This document shows positions 25,653 through 35,500 of a stretch of 64,000 nt of DNA, one piece after another. The position numbers and the translations under genes are program-made. The DNA is from a beta proteobacterium AAP51 (lineage in GTDB: Bacteria; Pseudomonadota; Gammaproteobacteria; Burkholderiales; Burkholderiaceae_C). Under the pieces are notes generated by a model that was given only the letters and a program-made list of their open reading frames with translations, was not told the origin of the DNA and searched no databases. The stretch lies in NCBI GenBank assembly GCA_001295905.1, contig LJHT01000102.1:1-64000 (forward strand). The letters are read 5' to 3'. Position 1 is the stretch's first letter; each line of letters opens with the position of its first letter.

Positions 25653-27329
25653 TCAGTCGCCGTCCAGCACCGCGCCCAGGCTGGCGCTGGCCGCGCTTTT
25701 CGCGAACTTCGCCAGCACGCCGCGCGTGTAGCGCGGTGCCGGCTGCCGCCAGGCCGCACGGCGGCGCGCCAGCTCTTCGTCGGGCACGTTCAGCTGCAGC
25801 AGCAGCTGGTGGGCGTCGATGGTGATGCTGTCGCCTTCCTGCACCAGCGCGATCACGCCGCCGGCATAGGCCTCGGGCGCCACGTGGCCCACCACCATGC
25901 CCCAGGTGCCGCCGGAGAAACGGCCATCGGTGATGAGGCCCACGCTCTCGCCCAGCCCCTGGCCGATGAGCGCGCCCGTGGGCGCCAGCATTTCCGGCAT
26001 GCCCGGGCCACCCTTGGGGCCCAGGTAGCGCAGCACCATCACGTCACCGGCGACGATCTGCTTGGCCATGATGGCGGACAGCGCGCTTTGTTCGTCGTCG
26101 AACACACGCGCCGGGCCGGTGATGACGGGGTTCTTCAGGCCCGTGATCTTCGCCACGCAACCTTCGGGGCTGAGGTTGCCCTTCAGGATGGCCAGATGCC
26201 CTTCGGCATACACCGGGTTCGACACCGGGCGGATGACGTCCTGGTCGGCGCGCAGCGGCGGAATCTCGGCCAGGTTCTCGGCCACCGTCTTGCCGGTGAT
26301 CGTCATGCAGTCACCGTGCAGCAGGCCGGCCTCCAGCATCACCTTCATCAGCGCGGGTATGCCGCCGGCGCGGTGCAGGTCGATGGCCAGGTGCTTGCCG
26401 CTGGGCTTCAGGTCGCACAGCACCGGGGTCTTGCGGCGCACACGCTCGAAGTCGTCGATGCTCCACTCAACGCCGGCGGCATGGGCGATGGCCAGAAAGT
26501 GCAGCACGGCGTTGGTGCTGCCACCGGTGGCCATGATCACGGCCACGGCGTTTTCGATGGCTTCCTTGGTGACGATGTCTCGCGGCTTCAGGTCCATCTT
26601 CACGGCCTGGACCAAGGCGCGCGCGGCCGCCTTCGTGTGCTCGAGGATGGGCTCTTCCACGTTGGCCATGGTGCTGGCGTAGGGCAGGCTCATGCCCAGG
26701 GCCTCGAAAGAGGAGCTCATGGTGTTGGCGGTGTACATGCCGCCGCAGCTACCGCTGCCGGGGATGGCGCGGCGCTCGATCTCGCAGAAGTCTTCTTCGC
26801 TCATCTTGCCGGCCGTGAACTGGCCCACGGCCTCGAAGACGCTGACGATGTTGAGGTCTTGCCCCTTGTAGCGGCCCGGCAGGATGGTGCCGCCGTACAC
26901 GTAGATGGCCGGCACGTTGGCGCGCAGCATGCCCATCATGCCGCCGGGCATGTTCTTGTCGCAGCCGCCGATGACGAGCACGCCGTCCATCCACTGGCCG
27001 CCGACGCAGGTCTCCACGCAATCGGCGATGACCTCGCGGCTCACCAGGCTGTACTTCATGCCCTCGGTGCCCATGGCCATGCCGTCTGAGATGGTGGGCG
27101 TGCCGAAGATCTGCGGGTTGGCGCCAGCGTCCTTCAAGGCGGCCACCGCAGCATCCGCCAGCTTTTGCAGGCCGCTGTTGCAGGGCGTGATGGTGCTGTG
27201 GCCATTGGCCACGCCGATCATGGGCTTGCCGAAGTCGCCCTCGGTGTAGCCCATGCCGTAGTACATGCTGCGGTTGGGGGCGCGTGCCACGCCTTCGGTG
27301 ATGTTCTTGCTGCGGCGGTTGCTGCTCAT
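25653..27329 (-). CDS. ilvD: Dihydroxy-acid dehydratase
   Basis: Dehydrates dihydroxy acids to 2-keto acids in the synthesis of valine, isoleucine and pantothenate. In the 558-residue protein the iron-sulfur cysteines are Cys50 (TPCNSGL), Cys123 ([10 protein letters not shown]) and Cys195 ([14 protein letters not shown]). This spacing and length fit the [2Fe-2S] type of dihydroxy-acid dehydratase. The gene stands alone, with lgt starting divergently 143 bases away. Confidence 0.95.
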   Translation of the reverse strand: MSSNRRSKNITEGVARAPNRSMYYGMGYTEGDFGKPMIGVANGHSTITPCNSGLQKLADAAVAALKDAGANPQIFGTPTISDGMAMGTEGMKYSLVSREVIADCVETCVGGQWMDGVLVIGGCDKNMPGGMMGMLRANVPAIYVYGGTILPGRYKGQDLNIVSVFEAVGQFTAGKMSEEDFCEIERRAIPGSGSCGGMYTANTMSSSFEALGMSLPYASTMANVEEPILEHTKAAARALVQAVKMDLKPRDIVTKEAIENAVAVIMATGGSTNAVLHFLAIAHAAGVEWSIDDFERVRRKTPVLCDLKPSGKHLAIDLHRAGGIPALMKVMLEAGLLHGDCMTITGKTVAENLAEIPPLRADQDVIRPVSNPVYAEGHLAILKGNLSPEGCVAKITGLKNPVITGPARVFDDEQSALSAIMAKQIVAGDVMVLRYLGPKGGPGMPEMLAPTGALIGQGLGESVGLITDGRFSGGTWGMVVGHVAPEAYAGGVIALVQEGDSITIDAHQLLLQLNVPDEELARRRAAWRQPAPRYTRGVLAKFAKSAASASLGAVLDGD

Positions 27330-27472
27330 GCGGCGGGGTCTTTCTGGGTGCGGGAAGAAGGGGCGCGGTGATTATCGGCCGGGTGTTGCCGGGGCATGGA
27401 CAATCGCCGTTTTTCCCGGCTGCCTTCTGGCTACCTTGCAGCCCTGCAGCACTCCCCCAAGGACCTTGCCCG

Positions 27473-28291
27473 ATGCTCGTGCATCCCCAGTTCGACCCCA
27501 TCGCCTTCTCGCTGGGCCCGCTGGCCATCCGCTGGTACGGCCTCAGCTACCTGGTGGCCTTCGGCCTGTTTCTCTTCCTGGCGGCGCGCCGGGTGCGGCG
27601 GCCGCAGTACGCCAGCACCGGCTGGCAGCGGCGCGATGTCGAAGACATGCTGTTCTACGGCGTGCTGGGCGTCATCGTCGGCGGCCGGCTGGGCTATTGC
27701 CTCTTCTACAAGCCCGATTACTACCTGGCCAACCCGCTGGAAATCCTCATGGTCTGGAAGGGCGGCATGGCCTTTCACGGCGGCCTGCTCGGCGTCATCA
27801 CGGCCATGGCGGTCTATGCGCGGCAGCGTGGCCGGCGCTTCCTGGAAGTGATGGACGTGGTGGCCCCCTGCGTGCCCACGGGCATCGCCGCGGTGCGCGG
27901 TGCGAACTTCGTCAATGGCGAACTCTGGGGCCGCCAGGCCGATGCTTCGCTGCCCTGGGCGATGGTGTTTCCGCAAAGCGGCCAGAGCTTTGCGCGCCAC
28001 CCCTCGCAGCTGTACCAGGCGGCGCTGGAAGGTCTGCTGCTCTTCGTGCTGCTGTGGCTGTACAGCCAGCGCGAACGCGCCACCGGGCAGGTGGCCGCAG
28101 CCTTCGTCTTCGGTTACGGCTGCTTCCGTTTCGTGGCCGAGTACTTCCGTGAGCCTGACAGCTTCCTGGGCCTGCTGGCCCTGGGCATGAGCATGGGGCA
28201 GTGGCTGTGCCTGCCGATGATCGCCGGCGGCGCGGCCTTGTGGGTGTGGAGCGGCCGCCAGACTGCCGGCGGGCAGGGCAGGGCGGCATGA
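27473..28291 (+). CDS. lgt: Prolipoprotein diacylglyceryl transferase
   Basis: Inner-membrane enzyme that attaches diacylglycerol to the lipobox cysteine of lipoproteins. The 272-residue protein has seven hydrophobic segments. His102 in [11 protein letters not shown] and Arg142 in [15 protein letters not shown] correspond to the essential His103 and Arg143 of E. coli Lgt. AAGGA at 27459-27463 supports ATG 27473 and not the in-frame ATG at 27368. The stop overlaps the dnaQ start as ATGA. Confidence 0.95.
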   Translation: MLVHPQFDPIAFSLGPLAIRWYGLSYLVAFGLFLFLAARRVRRPQYASTGWQRRDVEDMLFYGVLGVIVGGRLGYCLFYKPDYYLANPLEILMVWKGGMAFHGGLLGVITAMAVYARQRGRRFLEVMDVVAPCVPTGIAAVRGANFVNGELWGRQADASLPWAMVFPQSGQSFARHPSQLYQAALEGLLLFVLLWLYSQRERATGQVAAAFVFGYGCFRFVAEYFREPDSFLGLLALGMSMGQWLCLPMIAGGAALWVWSGRQTAGGQGRAA

Positions 28292-29031
28292 GGCAGATCT
28301 TTCTCGACACCGAGACCACCGGTCTTTCGGCGGCCGATGGCGACCGCATCGTCGAAATCGGCTGTATCGAACTGGAAAAGCGCCGCCACACCGGGCGCAC
28401 GCTGCACCACTACGTGAACCCGCAGCGCAGCAGCCACCCGGATGCCGTTCGCATCCACGGCATCACCGACGAGTTCCTGGCCGACAAGCCGCCGTTTTCG
28501 GCCATCGTCGATGAACTGCTGGCCTTCGTGGAAGGGGCCGAAGTCATCATCCACAACGCCGCTTTCGACATCGGCTTCCTGGATGCCGAGTTCACGCGCC
28601 TGGGCAAGCCGAAGTTCTCGGCCCTGGTGTCGAAGGTGACCGACAGCCTGCTGCTGGCGCGCGAAACCTTCCCCGGCAAGGCCAACAGCCTGGACGCCCT
28701 GTGCAAGCGGCTGGAGGTCGACAACAGCCAGCGCGAACTGCATGGCGCCCTGCTCGATGCCGGGCTGCTGGCCGAGGTGTACCTGCGCCTGACGCGCGGC
28801 CAGGGCAGCCTGGTCATCGACGAAGGTGGCGGCAGCAGCACTGGGCCGGCCCGGCTGGACAGCGTGGACCTGCGCAGCCTGGTGCTGCCCGAACGGCCCG
28901 CCAGCGATGAAGAGCGCGCAGCCCACGCCGCGATGCTGGCCGACCTGGACAAGGCCAGCGGCGGCAAGACGCTGTGGCGCCAGCACCCCGGTTTCGAGGC
29001 CGCTGTGCCGGCAGCGAAAACGGTGGCATAA
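28288..29031 (+). CDS. dnaQ: DNA polymerase III epsilon subunit (3'-5' proofreading exonuclease)
   Basis: Proofreading subunit of the replicative polymerase. The 247-residue protein is a DEDDh exonuclease: Asp7 and Glu9 in FLDTETTGL, Asp94 in [11 protein letters not shown], and His152 and Asp157 in [10 protein letters not shown]. The C-terminal extension, which binds the alpha subunit in E. coli, is present. The ATG overlaps the lgt stop, so translation is coupled. The TAA stop lies within CATAAT, a possible promoter element for the downstream tRNA. Confidence 0.94.
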   Translation: MRQIFLDTETTGLSAADGDRIVEIGCIELEKRRHTGRTLHHYVNPQRSSHPDAVRIHGITDEFLADKPPFSAIVDELLAFVEGAEVIIHNAAFDIGFLDAEFTRLGKPKFSALVSKVTDSLLLARETFPGKANSLDALCKRLEVDNSQRELHGALLDAGLLAEVYLRLTRGQGSLVIDEGGGSSTGPARLDSVDLRSLVLPERPASDEERAAHAAMLADLDKASGGKTLWRQHPGFEAAVPAAKTVA

Positions 29032-29076
29032 TCGCGGGCTTACCGAACGACGATGCTTTTTCTGCTTCGTTGTATC

Positions 29077-29151
29077 GGGCGGTTAGCTCAGCGGTAGAGC
29101 ACTGCCTTCACACGGCAGGGGTCGCAGGTTCGAACCCTGCACCGCCCACCA
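29077..29151 (+). tRNA. tRNA-Val (anticodon CAC)
   Basis: The acceptor stem GGGCGGT pairs with ACCGCCC, followed by A and an encoded CCA at 29149-29151. The anticodon stem CTGCC/GGCAG holds the loop TTCACAC, so the anticodon is CAC (29109-29111) and reads GTG valine codons. The T-arm GCAGG-TTCGAAC-CCTGC is perfect. It is 45 bases after dnaQ. Confidence 0.97.
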
Positions 29152-29168
29152 TAAGAATCAACGACTTA

Positions 29169-29194
29169 CGGCGCCTCAGGGCGCCGTTTTCGTT
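29169..29194 (+). terminator. Terminator after tRNA-Val
   Basis: CGGCGCC (29169-29175), loop TCAG, GGCGCCG (29180-29186), then TTTTCGTTT. The seven-base-pair G+C stem with a T-rich tail lies 17 bases beyond the tRNA. Confidence 0.88.
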
Positions 29195-29218
29195 TCTGCC
29201 GAGCCAAGTGGGTTCTGA

Positions 29219-29244
29219 TCAGGGGATCGAAACCGATTCCCTGA
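29219..29244. repeat. 11-bp inverted repeat in the tRNA-GST gap
   Basis: TCAGGGGATCG (29219-29229), loop AAAC, CGATTCCCTGA (29234-29244) pair fully apart from one G/T wobble. Neither side has a T run. It may mark the end of the minus-strand GST transcript. The rest of the gap up to 29323 shows nothing I can assign. Confidence 0.6.
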
Positions 29245-29323
29245 CACACGGAGGCTGAGGGTGGCTGAGAGTGCTGAGCGCCTTGACGCAAACACGCACT
29301 CAGGCCATCAAGCGCACAAGCAC

Positions 29324-29995
29324 TCAGGCCCGCAGGTGCGGGAACATCGCCAGGCGTGCTTCCTCGTCCATCTCGGCCTTGAAGCTGTGCCTGTCCTTCA
29401 AGGCCACAGCGCGTTGTGCTGCCGGGCGCTCGTTCACGGCATCGAGCAGGCGCTTCACCTGGGGCAGTTGCGCCCAGCACTCGGGCCCCAGCGCAAAAGG
29501 CACGGCACGCGCCCAGCCCCACACGGCCATGTCCAGCACGCTGTAGGCTTCACCCAGCATCCACGTCTTGCCGGTCAGGTGGGCGTCTATGATCTTCCAG
29601 TGCCTCCAGGCCTCGAACTCGTAGCGCTTCAGCGCGTAGGGCATATGCTCGGGGGCGTAGTGCTTGAAGTGCACGCACTGGCCGGTGAAGGGGCCGATGC
29701 CAGAGGCCACGAACATCATCCAGGACAGCAGCGCGCCCCGGTGTTCGCCGGCCGGGAGGAACTGGCCGGTCTTGTCGGCCAGGTACAGCAGGATGGCCGA
29801 GCTGTCGAACACCGTGGTCGCGCCGTCGACGATGACGGGCACCTTGGCGTTGGGGTTCAGGGCGGTGAAGGCAGGCAGGTGCTGTTCGCCCTTGCGGGTG
29901 TCCACGGCAATCGGTTCGTAGGGCAGGCCCGCTTCTTCGAGGAAGAGCGCCACCTTCATCGGGTTGGGGGCGAGCGAGTAGTAGAACTTCAGCAT
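29324..29995 (-). CDS. Glutathione S-transferase family protein
   Basis: The 223-residue protein has the GST two-domain layout. An N-terminal thioredoxin-like domain starts MLKFYYSLAPNPMKVALFLEE, with NPNAKVPV holding the cis-proline and FDSSAILLYL the glutathione-binding Asp-Ser. An all-helical C-terminal domain contains YSVLDMAVWGWAR. Bacterial members of this type resemble YfcG-like disulfide reductases. ATG 29995 gives the normal family start. It is divergent from the secreted hydrolase at 30126. Confidence 0.9.
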   Translation of the reverse strand: MLKFYYSLAPNPMKVALFLEEAGLPYEPIAVDTRKGEQHLPAFTALNPNAKVPVIVDGATTVFDSSAILLYLADKTGQFLPAGEHRGALLSWMMFVASGIGPFTGQCVHFKHYAPEHMPYALKRYEFEAWRHWKIIDAHLTGKTWMLGEAYSVLDMAVWGWARAVPFALGPECWAQLPQVKRLLDAVNERPAAQRAVALKDRHSFKAEMDEEARLAMFPHLRA

Positions 29996-30113
29996 GGTCA
30001 CGGCCTCGTGGTTGTGTGGCGGGGCTTCATTCTGTCGCCTTGGCCCTCGCTTTCTCCTTCGCTTTCGCCGGCGGTTTGCGCGGGCACCCACAGGCCGCTG
30101 CCCCGCTGCCGCC

Positions 30114-30125
30114 GACAATGCGCGC
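30114..30125 (+). promoter_or_regulatory. Candidate -10 box for a leaderless start
   Basis: GACAAT at 30114-30119, then six bases (GCGCGC), then ATG 30126. The arrangement GACAATGC-N4-ATG is nearly identical to that at 6490-6502. There is no Shine-Dalgarno sequence. Confidence 0.4.
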
Positions 30126-30983
30126 ATGACCAAGCCCCAGCGCCATGCCAGCCCGTTGTGCGCCGCTTTGCGAGGTGCCGCTGCCGCCCTGGGCGGTTTG
30201 AGCTTGTGGGCCGCACTGGCCGCCGCGCCCGCAACGGCCCAGGGCGTTGCAACCGCTGCACCCGAAGCGTCGCCGCCTGCGCAGACCCAATCCCAGACCC
30301 AGACCCAGCCCCAGACTCAAACGCAGGTGCACGCGCTGGACGGCCACCGCGTGACGCTGGATGTGTACCCGGCAGTCGGCCCGCTGCGTGGTGCGGCCAT
30401 CCTCTCGCACGGCTTCACGCGGAGCCGGCGGACGCTCTCAGGTCACGCGCAGGCCCTGGCCGACGCCGGTGTGCTGGCGATCACCCCCGACCTGCCGTGC
30501 ACCTTCGACTTCCGCTGCAACGCCCGGGCATTGGCCGCTTTGGTGGGTGCGCTGCGTGCCGGCGGGCCCTTCGGCCAGCCCGTGGAGCGCGTCATGCTCG
30601 TGGGCTTTTCTGCTGGCGGGCTGTCCAGCCTGCTGGCCGCTGAATCGCCGGGCGTGGTGGGCTATGTCGGGCTCGACCCCTTCGACCGCGTGATGTCGGG
30701 CGAGACCGAGCGCCTGGGCCTTGCAGCCGCCAGCCGGCTGCGCACCGAGGCGCTGTTGCTGCGCGCGCCGCCCTCCCGCTGCAGCGCCGAGGCGGTGGCG
30801 GCACCCTGGGGCCCCGCGATGCCGGCCTTGTGGCGCGACGAACAGGTGGCGGGCGCGTCGCATTGCGATTTCGAATCGCCCACCGACTGGATGTGTCGCC
30901 TGGCGTGCGGCGGCACCGACCCCGCGCGGCAGCAGCAGGTGCGCCGGGGGCTGCTGGACGCCGCGGCACGCTGGCTGCGCTGA
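30126..30983 (+). CDS. Secreted alpha/beta hydrolase with a Gln/Thr repeat linker
   Basis: The 285-residue protein begins with a signal peptide (hydrophobic region about 13-38, ending ATAQG). A low-complexity TQSQTQTQPQTQTQ linker at about 54-67 precedes an alpha/beta hydrolase domain. The nucleophile elbow is GFSAGG with Ser162. HGF at 95-97 forms the oxyanion hole. The acid is probably in GLDPFD and the histidine in GASHCDFESP. At least six cysteines in the mature part suit a periplasmic, disulfide-containing enzyme. The substrate is unknown. The in-frame upstream region to 29994 lacks family features. Confidence 0.8.
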   Translation: MTKPQRHASPLCAALRGAAAALGGLSLWAALAAAPATAQGVATAAPEASPPAQTQSQTQTQPQTQTQVHALDGHRVTLDVYPAVGPLRGAAILSHGFTRSRRTLSGHAQALADAGVLAITPDLPCTFDFRCNARALAALVGALRAGGPFGQPVERVMLVGFSAGGLSSLLAAESPGVVGYVGLDPFDRVMSGETERLGLAAASRLRTEALLLRAPPSRCSAEAVAAPWGPAMPALWRDEQVAGASHCDFESPTDWMCRLACGGTDPARQQQVRRGLLDAAARWLR

Positions 30984-31030
30984 AGGCGCGCTACGCCCAT
31001 CTTCGTATGGGCAGTCGCGGCCCCGGCTTC

Positions 31031-31042
31031 TAAGCTGGCGGC
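31031..31042 (+). promoter_or_regulatory. Candidate -10 box before the ADP-ribosyltransferase-like gene
   Basis: TAAGCT at 31031-31036, then GGCGGC, then ATG 31043. The six-base spacing matches the other leaderless candidates, and no Shine-Dalgarno is seen. It suggests the gene has its own promoter in the 59-base gap after the hydrolase. Confidence 0.4.
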
Positions 31043-32473
31043 ATGCCCACCCCCGACTTCGAAACCCTGGACCACTTCGGCGAATTCTCGTTGTCGAAGG
31101 CGGTACGGCTGAATTACGACCGCCACAGCGAAAAGGCCTGGCTGGAGTTGATGAACGTCGGCAGCATCGTGCCCGGCGGTGCCGAAGACGAGTTCGTTCG
31201 CGTCTTCATCGGCGCCTGCCAGAGCAACGGCCATGCCGTCGCCATGCACCGCGGGCTGCGGCCGACCACCTACACGTCCATGGACATCCTGCCCGACGTG
31301 GGTGCCGTGCCGGCGAAGATTCACGCCTTCCAGGCCGCCATCATTGAGCGCTGGCGCAACTTCACCAGCGACGACGCCGCGCAGTTCGCCAAAGGCACCA
31401 CGGTCGGCAAGGGCCGTTCGTCGGCCAGTTATGTGGTCAAGGCACTGAAGACCGGCTTCGAGGCCATCGGCGCCCCGGTGCCGGCCTACCAGGGGGTGAA
31501 GCTGTCGGACTGGTCGCTCAGCGAACTGGTGGCCTATGCCGAAACGCGCCGCGTGATGTTCCAGGGTGTCGGCGACAAGGACGCTGCGGCGCTGGCCGAT
31601 CTCACCAGCGACTTCATGACGCTGCCGGCGCACCCCAAGTACCACGGCCAGGAAGAAACAGCGGTCACGGCGCAGCAGTTTCCCGACCGCGAGATCAAGC
31701 TCATCCCCAGTGCCAAGGCGGCTGGGCACAGCGGCAAGTTCGCCTATGCCGCCGAGTTGTCGGGCATTCCTTTTCCCCGCGTGGTGAGCTACGGCTTTCG
31801 CGGCGACACGCGCCCGCCGATCGAGTTCAAGTCGGAAAGTGGCACCAGCATGCAGGGCTTCCTGCCGAATTACACGCGGCCGAACCGGCAGCAGCAGATC
31901 GACGAATACATCGCCGAAGACCTGGTGAAGACCGCGGCCTACCAGGCGGCCCAGGCCGACGCCAAAGCGGCGCTGCTCAAGGCCTGGTTGGCCGACAAAC
32001 GCAACGAGGCGGTGGTGAAGCAGCGCCGCGCTGCAGCCTCGACGAAATTCATGGGCGCCAGCGGCAAGGCGCGCAGCCCCGACCAGCTGGAGGCCGGCGC
32101 CTTCGATGTGGCCGACTACCTGGCCAACGAGTTCCTCGGCGGCTATGTCTCGCTCACGCGGTACGCCATGATCGCCCGCTCTTTTGCCTGCGGCATGGGC
32201 GGCACCGTGAAGGCGGGTGGCGGCTGGGTCTACTGCATCTTTGCCGAGGGCGCCTTCGACATCCCGCGCAAGGGTCGCCACCCCTGGGCCACGAAAAACG
32301 AGGCCGAACTGGCATTGCCCGGCATGGCCGAGTGGGACGACGTCGTGGGCATGCGCCGTGTCGATCAGGCCGGCCGCTTCAGCGGGCCGGTGTACCTGCG
32401 GCGTTCGTTGTACCTGGAAGACCCGCCCGCCTTTGCGCAGATCTACAAGATCATGTCGGGCAAGAAGCAATGA
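31043..32473 (+). CDS. Putative mono-ADP-ribosyltransferase (cholera/pertussis toxin-like motifs)
   Basis: The C-terminal half of this 476-residue protein carries the R-S-E motif set of NAD-dependent ADP-ribosyltransferases in order. Arg253 lies in GFRGDTRPP (compare YRADSRPP in cholera toxin A). Ser370-x-Thr372 lies in GGYVSLT (compare GYVSTS). Glu420-Ala-Glu422 lies in KNEAELALPGM and is followed by DDVVGMRRV (compare the cholera EQEVSALGG and YGWYRV). The ExE form is usual for arginine-specific enzymes. A helical, Ala/Lys-rich insert (about 283-350) separates the first two motifs. Residues 1-245 match nothing I know. There is no signal peptide or membrane helix. Motifs were matched by eye, so the fold assignment is inference. 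Confidence 0.65.
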   Translation: MPTPDFETLDHFGEFSLSKAVRLNYDRHSEKAWLELMNVGSIVPGGAEDEFVRVFIGACQSNGHAVAMHRGLRPTTYTSMDILPDVGAVPAKIHAFQAAIIERWRNFTSDDAAQFAKGTTVGKGRSSASYVVKALKTGFEAIGAPVPAYQGVKLSDWSLSELVAYAETRRVMFQGVGDKDAAALADLTSDFMTLPAHPKYHGQEETAVTAQQFPDREIKLIPSAKAAGHSGKFAYAAELSGIPFPRVVSYGFRGDTRPPIEFKSESGTSMQGFLPNYTRPNRQQQIDEYIAEDLVKTAAYQAAQADAKAALLKAWLADKRNEAVVKQRRAAASTKFMGASGKARSPDQLEAGAFDVADYLANEFLGGYVSLTRYAMIARSFACGMGGTVKAGGGWVYCIFAEGAFDIPRKGRHPWATKNEAELALPGMAEWDDVVGMRRVDQAGRFSGPVYLRRSLYLEDPPAFAQIYKIMSGKKQ

Positions 32474-32497
32474 CGGGCGCCAGGCGCTGAAAGGTCG

Positions 32498-32538
32498 GCC
32501 CGCGCCGAAGGCCTTCGTCGTCGCCTCGAGGCGCGGGC
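32498..32538. repeat. 9-bp perfect inverted repeat before recC
   Basis: GCCCGCGCC (32498-32506) and GGCGCGGGC (32530-32538) are perfect inverted repeats around a 23-base loop. No T run follows. It lies between the ADP-ribosyltransferase-like gene and recC and may separate their transcripts. A possible recC -10 box, TAAGGT, is at 32555-32560. Confidence 0.6.
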
Positions 32539-32575
32539 TCGGCCCCTGACCGGGTAAGGTGCGAACCTGCGCACC

Positions 32576-35500
32576 ATGACCCGTCCACCTTTCACTGCCA
32601 CCCCCCGCCTGCAACCCGGCCTGCTGGTGTTGCACGGCAACCGCCTGGAACAGCTGGCCGACACCGTCTTCGCCTACATCGCCAGCCACCCGCTGGGGGC
32701 GCTGGATGAAGAGCACTTTCTCGTGCAAAGCAACGGCATGGCCGAGTGGTTGAAGATGGCGTTGGCCGGCGCGCAAGGGGTGTGTGCGGCCACGCGGGTG
32801 GAGCTGCCGGCCCGCTTCGTCTGGCGCGCCTACCGGGCGGTGCTGGGGCGCTCGGCGGTGCCGGCGGTCTCGGCACTGGACAAGCTGCCGCTCACCTGGC
32901 GCCTGATGGGCCTGCTGCCCACCTTGGCCAGCCAGCCGGTCTTCGCACCCGTGGCCGGTTTCCTGGGTGCCGGCACGCGCGCAGCGGGGCAGGCCGATGC
33001 CGCCACGCGCCGGCTGCAACTGGCCCAGCGCCTGGCCGACTTGTTCGACCAGTACCAGGTCTACCGCAGCGAATGGCTGCAGGCCTGGGCCAGCGGCGAC
33101 GACCGCCTGGGCGGCCAGGCCCTGCCGCCCGAACAAGCCTGGCAGCCGGCCCTGTGGCGCGCGCTGCTGGCCGCGCTGCCGGCGGCCGAGCAGGCGGCCA
33201 CCCGGCCCGTGCTGCACCAGCGTTTTCTGCAGGCCCTGCGCCAACCGGCGGGCGGTCTGGCTGGCGCCCACGCGCTGCCGCAGCGCGTGGTGCTCTTCGG
33301 CACCACGCACATCCCGCACCAGACGCTGGAAGCCATTGCGGCCCTGGCCGAGCACGTGCAGGTGCTGATGGCCGTGCCCAACCCCTGCCGCTACCACTGG
33401 GCCGACATCATCGAAGGCCGTGAACTGCTGCAGGCGGCACAGCGCCGCCACCCCTTGCGCGCCGGCACCGAACTGGCCGCTGTGCCGCTGCAGCAGATGC
33501 ACCAGCACGGCCACCCGCTGCTGGCCGCCTGGGGCCGGCAGGGCCGCGACTTCGTGCGCCAGCTCGACGCCTTCGACAACGTGCAGCAGGCACGCGAGCG
33601 TTTTGCGCTGCCGCGCGTCGACCTCTTCGACGAAACCCCCGGCCACAGCCAGCTGCAGCAACTGCAGGCCCACATCCGCGACCTGCTGCCGCAGGCCGAA
33701 GCGCAGGCCGCCGCGCAGGCCGCGCCACCGCTGCCGGCGCACGAGCGCTCCATCGTCTTCCACATCGCCCACAGCGCCCAGCGCGAGGTGGAGGTGCTGC
33801 ACGACCAGCTGCTGCATCTGCTGGCCCAGCCGCCAGAGCCCGGCCAGGCGGCGCTGCAGCCGCGCGACATCGTGGTGATGGTGCCCGACATCGAAACCTT
33901 CGCGCCTGCGCTGCGCGCGGTGTTCGGCCAGCATGCGCGCGGCCATGCGCGCTACATCCCCTGGGGCCTGGCCGACCAGCGCGAGCGCGGCCGCCACCCC
34001 TGGTTGCTGGCGCTGGAATGGCTGCTGCGCGCGCCCCAGCAGCGCCACAGCTTCAGTGAGCTGCAGGGGCTGCTGGAAGTGCCGGCCCTGGCGCGGCGCT
34101 TCGGCCTGGCCGGCGACGACCTGCCCACCCTGGCGGCCTGGCTGGAAGGCGCAGGCGTGCGCTGGGGCCTGCACGCCGCGCAGCGCGAGAGCCTGGGCCT
34201 GCAGGCCTGTGGCGAGGCCAACACCTGGCACTTCGGCCTGCAGCGGCTGTTGCTGGGTTATGCCACTGGCGAGCTGGCGCAAGACAGCCCGGGCCACGCC
34301 GGCATCGAGCCGCATGCCGAAGTGGCTGGCCTGGACGCCGGCCTGGCCGGGGCGGCTGCCGAGCTGGTGAGTGCGCTGCAAACCTGGTGGGCCGAGAGCC
34401 AGACCTCGCGCCCGCCCGAGGCCTGGGCGCTGCGCCTGCGCCAGCTGCTGCAGCAGTTTTTCGCCGCCGCCAGCGATGAAGAGCGCGCGGTGCAGGCCGC
34501 GCTGGAAGAAGCGCTGGGCCATTGGCTGCAGGCCTGCGAGGCCGCCGCATTCGAAGAAGACGTGGGCTTGGCAGTGGTGCGTGAGGCCTGGCTGCAGGCG
34601 GTGGACGAGCCCGGGCTGGCGCGCCGCTTCCGTGCCGGTGGCGTCACCTTCTGCACGCTGCTGCCGCTGCGGGCCATACCGTTCGAAGTGGTGTGCCTGC
34701 TGGGCGTGAACGACGGCGATTACCCGCGCCGCAGTGCCCACAGCGACTTCGACCTGATGGCCGCACCGGGCCAGGCCCGCCCCGGCGACCGTTCGCGCTG
34801 GCAAGACGACCGCCAACTGATGCTGGACGCACTGCTGTCTGCGCGCCGCGTGCTCTACCTCAGCTGGGCCGGCCGCAGCGTGCGCGACAACCAGGTCCAG
34901 CCGCCCTCGGTGCTGGTCTCGCAACTGCGCGACCACCTGGCCGCCGTGTGGGGCGAAGCCGCGCTGGCGCAGCGCACCACGGTGCACCCGCTGCAGCCTT
35001 TCAGCCGGCGGTACTTCGAGACGCCCGCGCTCTTCACCTATGCGGCTGAATGGCGTGCGGCGCACGAGAGCAGCGCCGCAGCGCCTGCTGCAGCGGGCGC
35101 GCTGCCCACCCTGGCGGCTGCGCTGCCCGATCTCTCGCTGGATGCCCTGGCCGCATGGCTGAAGAACCCGGTGCAAGCCTTCTTTCGCCAACGCCTGCGC
35201 GTGCGCTTCGATGACCGGCCGGCCCCGGTGCCCGACGACGAAAGTTTCGCCACGGCCGGCCTGGGCCGCTGGCAGTTGCTGGAGGACGTGCTGGCCGCAG
35301 CGCGCCGCCAGTGGCCGGTGGCCGCAGAAGGCTCGGCACCGGCCCTGCCGAGAGACTTGCACGATCTCGTCGGCCCTGAAGTAGCCCGCCTGCAGCGCGC
35401 AGGCCGTCTGCCGCTGGCCGGCCCGGGCCGGCAGGTGCAGGCCGAGCTGGTGGCCACCTTGCAGCCCATGGTGCAGTACTGGCAGGCCTTGCAGACGCAG

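Noticed and set aside
29077-29323. tRNA-Val as an integration site for a genomic island
   Set aside because: No repeat of the tRNA 3' end, integrase or composition change was found downstream; ordinary chromosomal genes follow.
29297-29330. Direct repeat of GCACTCAGGCC as a possible att or regulatory repeat
   Set aside because: Two copies of 11 bases, one running into the GST stop codon, are too short and isolated to support a function.
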